Shown here piece after piece: positions 26,301 to 38,053 of a stretch of DNA of 64,000 bases. This stretch comes from Ichthyophonus hoferi. Lineage: Eukaryota > Opisthokonta > Ichthyosporea > Ichthyophonida > Ichthyophonidae. The notes beneath the pieces are model-generated. The model searched no databases. It was not told the DNA's origin and worked only from the letters and a program-made list of their open reading frames with translations. The stretch lies in contig NAOQ01000151.1 of NCBI GenBank assembly GCA_002751075.1, positions 17,294 through 81,293 on the forward strand, in the 5' to 3' direction. A program made the translations under genes and the position numbers. Every line of letters begins with the position of its first letter. The stretch's first letter is position 1.

Positions 26301-29300
26301 TAGCCACGTGCTGGCCGATGGAGCGAAAGGGGAGCAGGCCATGGTGCCTGCAGAGCTCAACAGCCTGTCAGCCTACGCCACCCAACACTCTCAGACGGAC
26401 TATGTCCTGGAGATTAGTAATCTAGTGTTCATGTAGGCCCGCCCCCTCTATCCCCGGCTGGGTGTTGTTTCTCTCTCTCCATTGTGCACTCGTTTATGCG
26501 CTAATATGATTTCTCTTTTGTTCTGTTATAGAGGTGCATGCTATATATATATATATACGTGCCTCCACGGTCTACGAATCAGTCATAACCTATTGGCATA
26601 TTTTTATCGCACATTTAGTCTGAGGTAATAAAATAGGGTATGATATAATATGATCTGGTAGAGCATAATAGGATATAATAGGAGATATGGTATGATATAT
26701 AATACTATCATGCAATAGCACATTATTCTATACAATATCCTCTCATCAGCCTATTACTTCTACCATCATTATTTTTCCAATTATTCCATGTTTCCCTTTA
26801 GGCAATCAGAGTTATTTATTTTTCACCGTATGTTTTTAATAGCATGCCCATATATTCTAGATGGCGTATTGTTATTGAGGTGATGCGGGAAAAGAAGCGA
26901 ATTAGAGATCTCGCCCTAGATGGGCTGCCTAAGCATGATTGGACCATGTGATGGGTGGATCTGTTATTCATGGTGTTTTATACCACTGACGTTATCTTTG
27001 TTCCACCAATAACATACAATGACTTTCTACATAGGCTGATTTCTATTGAATAATAGTTTATCGTGATGCACAAAGATTGACAATATGCATAGGCAGTCAA
27101 CTTAATTGGCCAGGATCACATCCACTTATACCCACCCCCCAGGTATCTGGCCTATGAGAACACTCTACTCGCAGAGCAGCATCAAGATCGTCTGAGTCCA
27201 TTGGTAGCCACCACCTTGATGTGTTTTGTGGGTCGATGGTGCCAAACCTATCTCTTTCCCGAGCCCTCTGATTATCAGAAGCTAGCCCCGGCCCTACAGA
27301 ACAGCTATGGGCGTGGCTCCGAGTGTGAGTCGATTAAGCCTGTATCATGTTGATCTTGTTTTCTTTCTCTCTTTTTTGATTTGTGGGTTGGGTGTTAACG
27401 TGTATACTTGTATGTATATCTATGTATGCACATTGGAGTATAGGTGTAGTATATGTTATTGCTCTACAGACTAACATATGTTATTACTGTATGACAGTGG
27501 GGGTGCAGGTTTTGGAACGTGTTCTACAAAAGGTTTACATTAATCTCTCTAGCTGGCCCTTTGAACTGCAACTGGCAACCGAGTCAGGTGAGTGGTTGAT
27601 GTATCGATCTTGAATTTGATTGGTCGTTATATAGATACACTCATGGGTATACCCTATGTTTTATTGAATATTGCTCTTTTAAATGTTAATATGTTGTTAT
27701 GGTCCACTTCGTGCATGTGAACCTATCTATATTTAATCTTCCCGTCAGCCATGTCACGGTGCCATATTTAGCGTTGAACGTTAATCTAGCCTGCTATGGT
27801 TAGGGATTATACTAGCATTGGGCAGGGAGGGGGGAGATAGAGGGAGAGAGGGGTGAGCATGTATGTATACATTTGAAGGTTGATTAACACCTACCTGGCA
27901 GTGACTGTTGGCACGTGCCATTATGCCATTATATGACTGGATATATGTACATGAATCTGTGTGGTTGTGGCCAATAGGCTAGCCAGGTCCTAATATAACG
28001 TGACTTGTATCTATCCACAGTGAAGACCCTCATGAAAGTGAGTAAGAACCCAGCCGTCAGAGCCATTATTCACCAATCACAAGCCTTTGAACTACTAAGA
28101 CGTAAGTTATTGATTGGGCAAAGCAATTAGCAATAAATGATTGGTAGATCTGTTGGGTCTTACTTGGTAGTTCGCTTGATTGGTTTCTCCTACCTTAAGT
28201 GGCCTGCAGGTAAACATGAGCTGGTCGTGTTTATAGCCATCAATATACAGCGACTCCTCTTATACCTTACTCCTATACACTCCTATCTCAAACTGCCCGT
28301 CCTATTATTGCTTGCCTTTCAATTTATATTTACTATGACTCCCATCCTTTCGCCAATCATGTCGTCTATCTTTTAAGCATTAACGAATGAGGTGTGTGGT
28401 GGTTGTAGGTATTTGTTTCTTGGACCAGAGGGTGGCTACCAGTCTCCAATCAGGGACCTTGCGGGGACTGGCTCATGCATGCCTTGGCCTGGCTGAAGGA
28501 AATAAGGTACGTCCTGATAGGCTGTACAGGCCTCTCTCTCCTTCCTATTGGATATATTTTGTTTTCCTCTTCTTCCGACTGGTTCGTCACCTTAAGACCA
28601 TTGGCCAGCAATTAATACTGGTGTACATGGTCCACTTACAACCAATCATGGCAATCGATTTCACTTTTATTCTCCCATGCCTATGTAATATATGTAGTAC
28701 ACCTCTGTAATCTATGTAGCTACTAAACCCTGTTAGCCCATGTGTCAATTTAGAAAAGGTATTTTGTATTTATAACAACACTAACATATTTTTATCTGCA
28801 GCCTCTACTATCTTCATATTTACACCTGTACATCTATGCACTAACCTCTTTGCTTCTATCCATCCCTCCCTACAGTTAGCCTTTGTATGCTGTGAGAAGG
28901 ACATTCTCAATGTGGTTGCTCAGCAGCTTGAAAGTGTCCTTCTCGCTCCAACCTTTGCCAGTCAGGCCCAGGAAGGCCACATGATAACGACTATTAGTCG
29001 ATTGCTGGACCTCATTTGTGGCATAATGCAGGTGGGTGAGGGCTGTATAGGTAGAGAGAAGGGCAGATACAGGTGGTACAGTATGGTTGAAGAATGAGAA
29101 AGAGAGCGAGATATATACCCCAGAGGAGGATGGGAAGGATCTTGAGAAACTTAAAATTAGAACGAAAAAGAGAGAGCACATATAGATAGGATAAGAAATT
29201 ACATGGAACACAGAGTGAACGAAGAACAACAAGAAGCATAAGAACAGAATAGTATAGATAGGTGCAAGGCTGGGCCGAGAGAGGGAGAAGGCAATGAACC

Positions 29301-32300
29301 TCTGAATGCACAGCTAACACTGCCCTGCACTCTCTCTATGCAACTACCTACCATAGGCGGCGGTCAAGAGCAATAGTAGCGTTCTGTTTAACTTTATCCA
29401 GCGTGTGTCGGCCCATCTTCTCTCCCTGATTCAGATCTATCACAACTGTCCTGAGGTAGTGCTACTAGTAGTGGAGATCTACGTTGTACAGGCCGAGCAC
29501 AACATGCTCTACTTAGCTGATAGCAAGGCGCTCACCGTGTATAATAACTGTATGGATTTGCTAAAACTCTACTCGGCGTATAATCTAGGTATGGTGTTTG
29601 CATGGGGCTGTTACTGTGGTTGTTTCCATCTGTCCCCCCTCTCTCCTTGTCTTCTGCTGACTGTGAGAGCGTGACGTATACAGGAAAGACCAGGCGGGGT
29701 GACCAGGGGGAGGAGGAGCAGTATGAGGACCTCCTTCTGTTCCTTCGCTTGCTGACCAACTTATTGTCCCGTGATATTCTGGAATTTGGCTATTCAGGTA
29801 TTTTGGCCTGACATAGGTTATTTCTCATATATGGACATACCTTATACCTACATTTGGAGTTATATGATATGGTTGATCTGTATGGCCCTCTGGCTTTCTC
29901 TGCTTATTAATACTGTCTGTGCATTTAAACATGCTATCCTTGCCAGGGGTATGTCTCGGCCCCCGTCTATTTTATTTAAATCCCTTATAAACGCCCTTGT
30001 AGCTAGACCAGAGCAAAGGGAATGTAGGCTTAGATTGGTGGTGGGTGGTGGGGGATGTGGGAGATATTCAGGGGAGCTAGTAAACTGGTGGCCTTTGTTG
30101 TTTTTATCTAGATAGAAATGAGGTCCCTAGGGTTTCTTTCATGTATTCTTGGTTCCCTTCAATATATCCAGCCATGACTAGATAGCTATCCCATCCAACC
30201 ATCTGCTTCCCCATCTCTGATATTGATCATTATGACCACAATAATGATACCATTACCAATAGCCATAATACCAAGCATGCCACCAATAAGAATGGTGTAT
30301 ATAGGGGCCTTGTCCCATCCTTCCATCTTTCTCTTCTCACATGGAACTATGGTTTCATTGCAGGCCCGGGACAGGACAATACAGTGAAGTCAGCTGACGT
30401 GGTTCTCTACGGGCTAACTATCATCATGCCACTAATGACCGAAAAGATCTTTAATGTATGTCACACTCTCGCTATATACATGCACTTCAATTATATATAC
30501 GTGCCCACCTACCATACCTTTTCCTTTTCGAAGATATATGTATACCCTAGGTATCTACAAAGCCATCTCGTGTATACTGCACTAACATAGAGGACGCAAT
30601 CGTTACCATGGTTACTACCATAGTGATGGGTCGACCTTGCTTACATTATATATTGAGGCATGTTGTGTACCTCTACCCAGTGTGATGCTATTAACTGGGA
30701 CATGGGAGTTATCCCACCCTCCATCCGACCTATTGTTAATACCCTCTATTTCCTTGCCCCGTATACGTAGTATCCCAACCTATGCAGCCATTACTACAAA
30801 CTAGTAAGTTTTCTCTCTGAGGTCTACCCCGAGAAGGTGGCCACCCTGGACCCCACCCTGCTACAATCCATTAGCTACTCGTTGAACATAGGGCTTGCTT
30901 CATATCCACATTATGTTGGTTTGTTTGTTCCATTGTGATAAAGGGAGTAGGACAATGCTATGGTGTGATTATGAATGCATGTCTATGTTTGTATGTATGT
31001 ATCTAGCCGTGATAATAGAACAGTATCAGTAGGACTAAATCTAGCTGGTAGTATGCACCAACCATATTTTCTCCTTAACGGGCTATACTTTTGGAGGGAA
31101 TATAACCGATCTGTGCCTGGACGCCATTGAGGCACTGGCCAAGCACGCTGCCGAGCAAACCCATAGCGGACAACCCCTACCTGGTAGGTTCATAGCATGC
31201 AGGGCGGGGAATGGGACAGCTGTTTATTGTTTTCCCATGGATGTTATATTGAGTAATATTTTGATTAGAACACCATCCTTCATTGCCTGCCTGCTTCTCA
31301 CTATGGCTCTTCTGTTCATGTGTAGGCCAGACCCCACCCCCTACCTACTGTATATCTCTCTTACCTACTGTATATCTCTCTTACCTACTGTATATCTCTC
31401 TTACCTACTGTACACCTCTCTTATCTACTGTACACCTCTCTTACCTACTGTACACCTCTCTTATCTACTGTATATCTCTCTTACCTACTGTATATCTCCA
31501 TTATCTGTGTGACTGCCTTACCTATCTTTTATCGCTCGTGCCACTTAAAGGCATTTATTGGCCTTGTGCATGATAATGATTATGATTGGATCATAATTAC
31601 TCCCAGTTAATCCTAATATAGCCCTTTCACCAACCTACAAGCTGGAAATCTATCCAATGATTGTATGCCCGCATACCTTTATACATGCATACTTTGGATC
31701 TACATACATAAATAAATATATATATACATATATAGAGGCATTCGATGCAGCCATGCAGATGCTAATGCGAAGACTATTTGAGACCTGTCTTTCTGAGGGC
31801 TTTGACTTTACTATGTTATGCCACACTGCGGAGGCCCTATTTCCTTTCGTCTACAGCCGGCAGGTAGGCTTCTGCCTTATATGTATATATATATGCGTGT
31901 TTATAACATACTAGTGACTAGATAGGCGGATAGGAGCACCACCCCATAATTGCTGCCCTCTATATGCTGTGTGGACAAGAGAACATCCTGGCAACGAGGG
32001 TAAGAACCAAGGAGATGTGTGTGTCGTGTCCTTTCCCTACTAACCCTACCCGTACACAGGCGGAGTTCCAAGGACTCTGCCAACAGATAGTAAGCAGTCA
32101 ACAAGACGCTGCCTTACAGGAGAGGGCCAATACTGCTATTGTTAACTTGCTGTCGGCCAATGGGCTGGTTCTAGCTGCGGGCAGGAAGAACATGACGTTA
32201 TTTAGTAGGAACCTACACGTAAGTGTGGCCTCTCTGTGTATGACTGCAAGCCATCAGTGTTTTATTCCTCTGTTGGTACTGACCGATACATTGATTGGCT

Positions 32301-32622
32301 AGTTAACGGCCACATCAAGCCAATGCCTTCTTTATATTTCAGCATGCTTATTCCTGGGTGAGGGGTAGTCCTTTATATAATGGACCTATGATAGTGGTCA
32401 TGTATGTACATGGAAGTATTATGGTTTCTGGTAGATAAGGGGTTAGGTGTATATGCAGCTATGGGACGTTGAGACCACGGCCAAATGGGAAAGAGAATAT
32501 GTATAATTGACCCGGTCCCGTGCCTATATTAAACTTATCTCTTCTATCAATTGGACCTAGCTAACCCAATCACCTCACAGGCCTTCCTTTCTAACATCAG
32601 AGGCTTCCTAAGTAAGCGTTAA
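17396..32622 (+). CDS. XPO4: Exportin-4 (importin-beta family nuclear transport receptor)
   Basis: Ran-dependent karyopherin; in mammals it exports eIF5A and Smad3 and imports Sox-type factors. About 1143 residues (human 1151), collinear throughout. Exons: 17396-17449, 18903-19005, 19400-19541, 19916-20051, 20471-20587, 20977-21136, 21467-21576, 21971-22128, 22988-23154, 23518-23628, 23876-23983, 25110-25246, 26257-26432, 26861-26947, 27143-27324, 27498-27587, 28021-28101, 28409-28506, 28876-29031, 29357-29588, 29684-29797, 30364-30455, 30771-30901, 31089-31183, 31736-31863, 31934-31999, 32060-32218, 32581-32622. Landmarks: MDFDRVMQQLEEAA, QPYVRQELIQAIAVMLKRGW, LLNEFSSG, EEEQYEDLLLFLRLLTNLLS, SADVVLYGLTIIMPLM and the terminal FLSNIRGFLSKR. 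All phases agree. Introns 6 and 23 are read as AT-AC. Exon 14 carries about 20 residues with no human counterpart. An AATAAA lies at 33075-33080. Confidence 0.97.
18160..18482. repeat. Minisatellite, TATATGGTATATTCACCTC units, XPO4 intron 1
   Basis: About ten variant copies of a unit of about 25-30 bp built on TATATATGGTATATTCACCT. It is translatable on the plus strand but is plainly a repeat, not an exon. Confidence 0.85.
19012..19180. repeat. Simple repeat (TAGGTATA/TAGGTACA)n, XPO4 intron 2
   Basis: More than twenty copies of an 8-bp word alternating TAGGTATA and TAGGTACA, directly after the exon 2 donor. Confidence 0.9.
19788..19893. repeat. Three tandem copies of a 32-bp unit, XPO4 intron 3
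   Basis: A pyrimidine-rich unit containing CCCTATATACCTCACACCTC repeats three times just upstream of the exon 4 acceptor, which it extends as a long polypyrimidine tract. Confidence 0.85.
21137..21466 (+). other. Minor-class (U12) AT-AC intron, XPO4 intron 6
   Basis: The intron begins ATATCCTCTA (U12 AT-AC consensus ATATCCTTT) and ends CCCAC. A branch-site match, TCCTTAAC, lies at 21450-21457, its branch A 10 nt before the intron end. Splicing here keeps phase 1 and gives TQTGRHRQIGSFNITGSTLL; human exportin-4 also has GRH at this point. GT-AG readings need a poor GTCATA donor and lose the GRH match. Confidence 0.8.
22067..22511. other. Assembly gap flanked by an exact 114-bp duplication
   Basis: N run at 22185-22397 (213 bp). 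The sequence at 22067-22180, which holds the 3' half of XPO4 exon 8 and its donor, recurs exactly at 22398-22511. XPO4 needs only one copy. This is best read as two contigs with an unmerged overlap, so the real gap may be zero or negative. Confidence 0.85.
24255..24565. repeat. Tandem repeat (TATAGTGTTTAGTACATAGTAT), XPO4 intron 11
   Basis: Starts as irregular ATAGTAT words and becomes four or more regular copies of a unit of about 37 bp containing AGTGTTTAGTACATAGTATA. Confidence 0.85.
24888..25086. repeat. Compound (CA)n/(TA)n microsatellite, XPO4 intron 11
   Basis: Nearly 200 bp of alternating CACA and TATA blocks, ending about 25 bp before the exon 12 acceptor. The Tyr/Ile/Thr and Cys/Val ORFs it yields on both strands are artefacts. 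Confidence 0.95.
30902..31088 (+). other. Minor-class (U12) AT-AC intron, XPO4 intron 23
   Basis: The intron begins ATATCCACAT and ends GCTATAC. The branch-site match TCCTTAAC lies at 31072-31079, again with the branch A 10 nt before the end. Phase 2 is kept and the product reads SLNIGLASFGGNITDLCLDA, which aligns with human SLELGMTSMSSEVCQLCLEA without a gap. The GT-AG alternative (GTTTGT donor at 30919, acceptor at 31096) is in phase but adds three residues and lacks a reason for the branch motif. Confidence 0.75.
31345..31505. repeat. Minisatellite, 20-bp unit, XPO4 intron 24
   Basis: About eight copies of CTCTTACCTACTGTATATCT, with a variant carrying GTACAC. It is open in two frames but is repeat only. 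Confidence 0.9.
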
Positions 32623-33401
32623 GTCAAATAGAGGAAAGAAGAAGATAGGCAGTGAGACAACCATAGTAACATAGTAACCGTAGTAACGGTTGGATGGAGT
32701 GGTGACAAGAGGCGTTATTCATAGTGTGACGTCTTGCTCACAGGGGCATGATTTTGGTGCAATCTTTAGAGAGCGTGCCCGGCAGGCCTGTCATGTTATA
32801 GAAACCATGAGTCATGCATAATAATGAGTATATCTTATTGGTGTTGATACTGTATGCTGGTCATACAACCAATCGCAGCTAATCTTACCCTTATATTTCT
32901 TGTGCCAATGCTAGCCTAACGCTAGATAATAACCTTTTCTAATTTGTTTTTATATCTGTATAGCCCTAACCTGCCCATACTTGTCTATAGTGGAGCAGCG
33001 ATAGAGGTGTTTTATAGCCACCAATAGGGGCCTAGTCTTGTGGCTAAAAGTTGTGGAATGGAATGTGTATAATTCACACAAACCAATAAACTATCAAAAG
33101 AGCCTGTATAGACCTAGCAACATGTTTGCGTCATATGTATCATTAGGTAATCGGGCCTACACATGCCCTCGCAAGATCTATGTTTTTTACTGACTTACCA
33201 CGTTATTGTCTGGGATGTTCTTATGCCAGGACAGGTGAAGAGATGCATGTGAATAATTTGACAGTAAACAACAACTTTATAGCATATCAGCAGCTGTGTG
33301 CTGCCTAGATACTCCTTCTTTTTCATTCCGTTTATTGTCATGCTATTATCAACGCTTCGTTTAGGTATACATAGAGAGCATGGCCACATCAAATGAACAT
33401 G
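32623..33401. other. Tail-to-tail spacer between XPO4 and SMIM8
   Basis: No exon seen. It holds AATAAA on the plus strand at 33075-33080 (for XPO4) and AATAAA on the minus strand at 33336-33331 (for SMIM8, 66 nt past its stop). Several CCAAT words occur. Confidence 0.6.
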
Positions 33402-34108
33402 CTAATTCCAGTTCCTAGCCTTCATAGGAGTAACTGGCATCTTATCAGATGCCTCCTCCTCTATAGCCTCCTCTGTCTGTACTAAGACACCTATTTCCCT
33501 GGTACGATAGTAGTGAATGCCTAAATAAGCACCCAGCCCACCCAGGATAGCGAGGCCTGCCAGAAGACAGGGGGTATTAAGTACTGTAATAAGTGCCCAA
33601 TCTTCTACTTCTTCCCTCTCTTTTGCCTCACCTTTAAGCTACACCTACATGCCAAGGTCCTCCCATATATAGGCATATAACCTTATATCAATATTTATCT
33701 TGAAATACCTCAAACTGCGGGTATATATTCCTCTTTTTATCTTGTTGCCTGTATATACTTATTGGAATCTGTTGGTTTGTCTTTTGCTCGCTAGACCTCC
33801 AGATATATATTTAACCTTCTCAGCCAGAAACAATCTTATTCTTTAAATGTAAAAAAGTGTGGCTAAAATTGGCATATATTGGCCAAATTATATATATATA
33901 TATGTGCGCGTAAATATTTACAAAAATAAATATTAAGTATAAAAAAAGATAATAAGAAGTAGAAATTAAAACTAAACCTTTCAAAAGCCAACACACCTCC
34001 ACCCATTACTATTGGGTTTTTCTTCATGAACAGTTCAAAGTTTAACATTCGAAACAGGTTTGTTGCTATGAGCTCACCCTCCTTCTCTTGTGCCACAGAC
34101 GGTTTCAT
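33402..34108 (-). CDS. SMIM8: SMIM8 (small integral membrane protein 8)
   Basis: A small single-pass membrane protein of unknown function, conserved in animals. Two exons, 34108-33997 and 33556-33402, join in phase 1 through a GTGTGT donor and a strong CTTCTGGCAG acceptor to give 88 residues (human 97). The N-terminal part reads TNLFRMLNFELFMKKNPIVM, matching human [20 protein letters not shown]. A hydrophobic segment follows (residues about 35-54), then AYLGIHYYR, an acidic stretch (TEEAIEEEAS), and a C-terminus KARNWN comparable with human KTSKWD. The gene is convergent with XPO4. The identification is from remembered human sequence but holds along the full length. Confidence 0.85.
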
Positions 34109-35126
34109 ATTTGTATGCTATTATGAGGGAAAGCTACTTTATTACGTTCGATTATAACCAAGGCTGTATGGAAAGTGGTGGTAGGTAGTGAAATATGAAA
34201 TCCCTAGTTCGAACTATATAAATCGCATAATATACCATTTTTATACCATCCAATGAACAGTACAATAAGTAATTAAAGCATCCACTAATTACACACCGTG
34301 ATTGTTTTGATTCGCGTTTAATTATCTAAGTTAGCTTATATCCAATAAATTAGAACCTTTATCATTATAGGCCTATTTTTGAAATGAAAATAACAAAAGA
34401 CACCGTGTTAGCCAATAATTATTAAGTAATTTCTAAATCTATTACTGGTTAATCTTAGATTAGATCTTGATTTAATGAGGCGCTTTAACGTAATTGCTAA
34501 TAATACTATATAAATACCTAAATTATTTTAATGCTCTTGTTTTAACAATCATCAATCAAAAATCCGCTTTCTGATAAAACAGAGTTTTAAAGAATTTTTT
34601 CTACTATGTAGAAAGGGCCGGTTTGACAAAATACAAAGTTTATTTATGTACTTAAAGATTATACTTGCTAATATCATTTGCAAGGGTAAATTGATAAGAT
34701 ATGTGAATAATGATAACGAGACTTCCCTACTACATCCTACTGGAAAGCGACTTGGAATCGAAGCTTCAGGATCAATGGTCAAAAGATTGCAGACTCTCCA
34801 CTGAAAGATCAACGGATGAACGTTGATTCCATTTCACACTCATAATACTACATGAATGGAAAAAAGTTACAGTATTTGTTAATTATTTATTTAAGAATGA
34901 GATATTAATAAGTAACCTTTGTGCAATTAATAATTGATTAATCATTAGACTATTAAGTAATCTGTACAGAACCCCGTATTTAGAAATATACCACATACTA
35001 CGCCTCTATTGGTTGGCTTGACTGGCTCTCAAAAAACTAACGATTTAAAAGGGCACTGTCTGTGACCGTGACCGTAGTTTCTTTATGATTAATATTTTTA
35101 TTTTTATTATTAAAAAAGTAGCCAAC
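34109..35126. other. Intergenic, AT-rich, upstream of SMIM8
   Basis: No exon or RNA gene seen. CCAAT words occur near 34327 and 35009. The segment lies between two divergent starts (SMIM8 and the decayed LRR gene). Confidence 0.5.
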
Positions 35127-36590
35127 ATGAGTAGTGAAGTATGTAGGAGGATAAAGTTGATACAGGAAAGAACAACAAATTTGTATTTGACCGCACCGGG
35201 TTAGGATTGACTGAAGTTCCAGATGAGATAAAGACTAAAATCTTTATATGTCGCCATTTTGTTACAATGTTAGTGTATAGTGTCAAAATAGTGCTATTAT
35301 CGTGTTATTATTGTATTATTATATGGTTATTAGTGTAATTATATTGTTATTATTATAGTGCTATTATAAGGTTATTATGGTGCTATTAGAGTGTTAGTAT
35401 AGTGTAATTATAGTGTTCTAATGTTATGGGCATTTTAAAAAGTTTGTATCTACTCGATTTAGAGTAAGAGAACGAAAGGAAAATATAAATATATCATGCA
35501 GATTTTAATTAAATGTATATATAGGAATATTACCTTGAGTATATGGGGTATTTATAATTATCAAAAAAAAAGTGTTACTATTAATAAGGAGAAAAGAAGA
35601 GAGAGAGAGAGAGAGGATGGGGTGAAAAGGGAATAAGAGATAGATATAAAGATGCTGTAGATGGGATAATTATAGAACACATTTTAATATATCAAGCCAG
35701 ATAATTCGACCTTTGTGTGCATAATATATCTGGAAAAAAAAAGTATGTCCGATTGTATCCTATTAGGGTATTCCTTTAAAAGCATTCTCCTATGGATTAA
35801 TAATATTAAAACCTGTACAGAGGCTTGACATCACCAAACGTGAGATAACACATTTACCTGAAACGTTGTTTGATTTGCTGTCATTAGGGTAATTAATTAA
35901 CATATTTTTTTATTGAGTTATGACTTTATTTTGTTAGACTATATATAGCTGTATTTATTAATCTTGTTTGTAATGACTGTGTTGTGGTGTGAGTGTATCT
36001 CATAAGCCTAAAAGTGAGGTAGGTTTAGCTTGTATTAGCCCTTGTTTTCTTGGTAGAGAAATAGGGGTCATGTACTTGCACAGACGTTCAATTCTAGTTG
36101 GGCTTAGAGAGGGTAGGATATAATTACTATGTGTTTATGTATATATGTATGTGTATAGGTATATCACCAGTTGATGTTAATGTACTCGTTCTATAATACT
36201 TTTTAAATAAATTATATTTTTAGAGATGTCATCACCAATACCACATATCATAATCCAACCAACATTCTCCATTACGTGCACTTCAACCTATCCACAGCCA
36301 TGTATGCATAGTGCATTAGTCGTCTATTGGTTAATATGTTGACCCCATATAGTCTGTAGTCCATCTCTAATTGACTACGCAAGTCAATTCCTGTTTTTTA
36401 TTTCACTGCCCTCCACGTCAGCAATAATCAGATTCAAAATTTTCCAAGTTCCATTGGTCACCTGACCAACCTCGAATAATTAAACTTAACATGTAATCAT
36501 CTGACGTCACTGCCTTCTGAAGAAGGCCAACTAACTTGCCTAAGAGTTTTAGGCCTAGAAGATAATAATTCAGCAAGCATTCCTAATGAG
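35127..36590 (+). pseudogene. Decayed leucine-rich-repeat gene (LRRC57/RSU1-like)
   Basis: Four exon-like blocks on the plus strand. Block A (about 35127-35236) starts ATG, then needs a frame change to read GLGLTEVPDEIK. Block B (35821-35888) reads RLDITKREITHLPETLFDLL. Block C (36224-36302) reads LHYVHFNLSTA. Block D (36422-36590) reads QIQNFPSSIGHLTNLE, a TAA stop, then LNLTCNHLTSLP and CLRVLGLEDN. Blocks B, C and D keep acceptors, donors and matching phases, so decay is recent. The pattern LxxLxLxxNxLTxLP is the typical intracellular LRR; DRTGLGLTEVP resembles the LRRC57 N-terminus, but RSU1 or another short LRR protein is possible. No later exon was found. An assembly error at the stop cannot be excluded. 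Confidence 0.6.
35270..35420. repeat. Simple (GTGTTATTAT / GTGCTATTAT) repeat
   Basis: Degenerate tandem words of about 10-11 bp inside the decayed LRR locus. Confidence 0.75.
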
Positions 36591-37785
36591 GTAAGAACAA
36601 TATAGAATGTGTGCATCAATTTCTTTCTGAGTAAGCATTGGTGTGTGTTTTCATGTACAGCCCTGTAAGTAGCCTATTAAAATACCAACTTATATATACA
36701 ACCACTTAGCTACCAATGCTACTTTCAGCCAGTCACAGACAGCCTCTCTTTGCAGGAATCTGCCTAAAGGACAGGAATATTAACTATAAATACATCATAG
36801 CAACCACTAATAATAATTGATTAATGGTTATCTCTGTTGTTATAAGCACTAATACTTTTAACAATCTCTCGTTATCGGCTTAAGGCCTTATAATCATACT
36901 ATGTTATATTTCAAACGTCAACCCAACTCATCAAAATATCAAAATTGACAAGTGCGACTGGTCCCATTCACTGCTGAAAAACTGTACCAATTTAAGAAAA
37001 TCATCTATTTATGTAATTATTAGTTACTTAATTAATTATTTATAAAAATTTATTAGATGTACACCCATTGGTAGACATCAGGTCTTACCATGGTAATCAA
37101 TTAGTAGCTCTTACTGCGAGAGGTATTTGTCTTTATTATTGTTTATTATTGAACCATACTACTTTAAAATTGCAACTATATTTATCCTTATTTAAAATCT
37201 TAACAGTAATTCCTACCAATAAAATAATCACAATCTAGTTGTTCTTATATTATTGACCAATTAGTTACCTTATAATATTTTTTACTTGCATATAGTAACA
37301 TTAGCTATGTTAACTTTACTTAGATCATACTTACATATATTAATGAATTTTATCACTAACTACATACTATCGTTCTCTAGTAATTATGCAAAATAATTTT
37401 TACTGGGTTTCAAAATAAAGGGCTCAATGCATAAATAAGTATATAAATTGGAATACTTTAATATGGTCACATTATTGACATGAACAGTTATGCAGACTAT
37501 GATTGTATGTACTCAAGAATGTACATCTCTTGCCATAGCTGTGATTTAAAAACATTTTAGCCGCTTGTATTCAATGGGTTCTGGAAAAACTAATACGATT
37601 ATAGGACAATCCCATAATATCTACTTTTAACACTGTATTTACCTGTCTTTGCTGCAATTACCGTAAGTAGGTTTATTTTCCTGGTTGCAGTTACCTGATT
37701 AAACCCGTTTGATATTAGAGTTCTAAGAGAGTTCTTCAGTGAGCTGCTTGTAACCTAACTTGTGTGGTAGCCAGGGGCTATTGAC
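36591..37785. other. Intergenic, AT-rich
   Basis: Nothing recognisable apart from possible eroded LRR remnants near 36760. There are many stops in all frames. Confidence 0.5.
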
Positions 37786-37974
37786 TTATCCCTTTTCATT
37801 GAGTAATGCATTTGACTTTCTCTGTAAATCAGCAGGGTCTTCGAATTCTTTAGAGATAAAATATTTCTGACTAACAACCTTTGGTGAATGTTTTCCCATT
37901 GTAAAACCATACTCTTCTAGAAAATATGATAGGGCAAGTTTTTTGTTATTTTGGAAATCATTGCAAACAGTCAT
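37786..37974 (-). CDS. Unassigned 62-codon ORF
   Basis: A minus-strand ORF with balanced amino-acid use, containing LSYFLEEYGFTMGKHSPKVV and ending NALLNEKG. No signal peptide, membrane segment or known motif. It lies just downstream of the orphan ORF at 38054-38479 on the same strand and could be another exon of it, but I found no phase-compatible splice pair. It may be chance. Confidence 0.2.
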   Translation of the reverse strand: MTVCNDFQNNKKLALSYFLEEYGFTMGKHSPKVVSQKYFISKEFEDPADLQRKSNALLNEKG

Positions 37975-38053
37975 AGATACTTACATTAATTACTGCCCAG
38001 TCCCCAAAACCAAATATTAATGATTAAAGCCACAAAAATGAGCTAGTGTAAGA

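Noticed and set aside
31237-31573. Overlapping Tyr/Leu/Ser ORFs in XPO4 intron 24
   Set aside because: A 20-bp minisatellite read in two frames.
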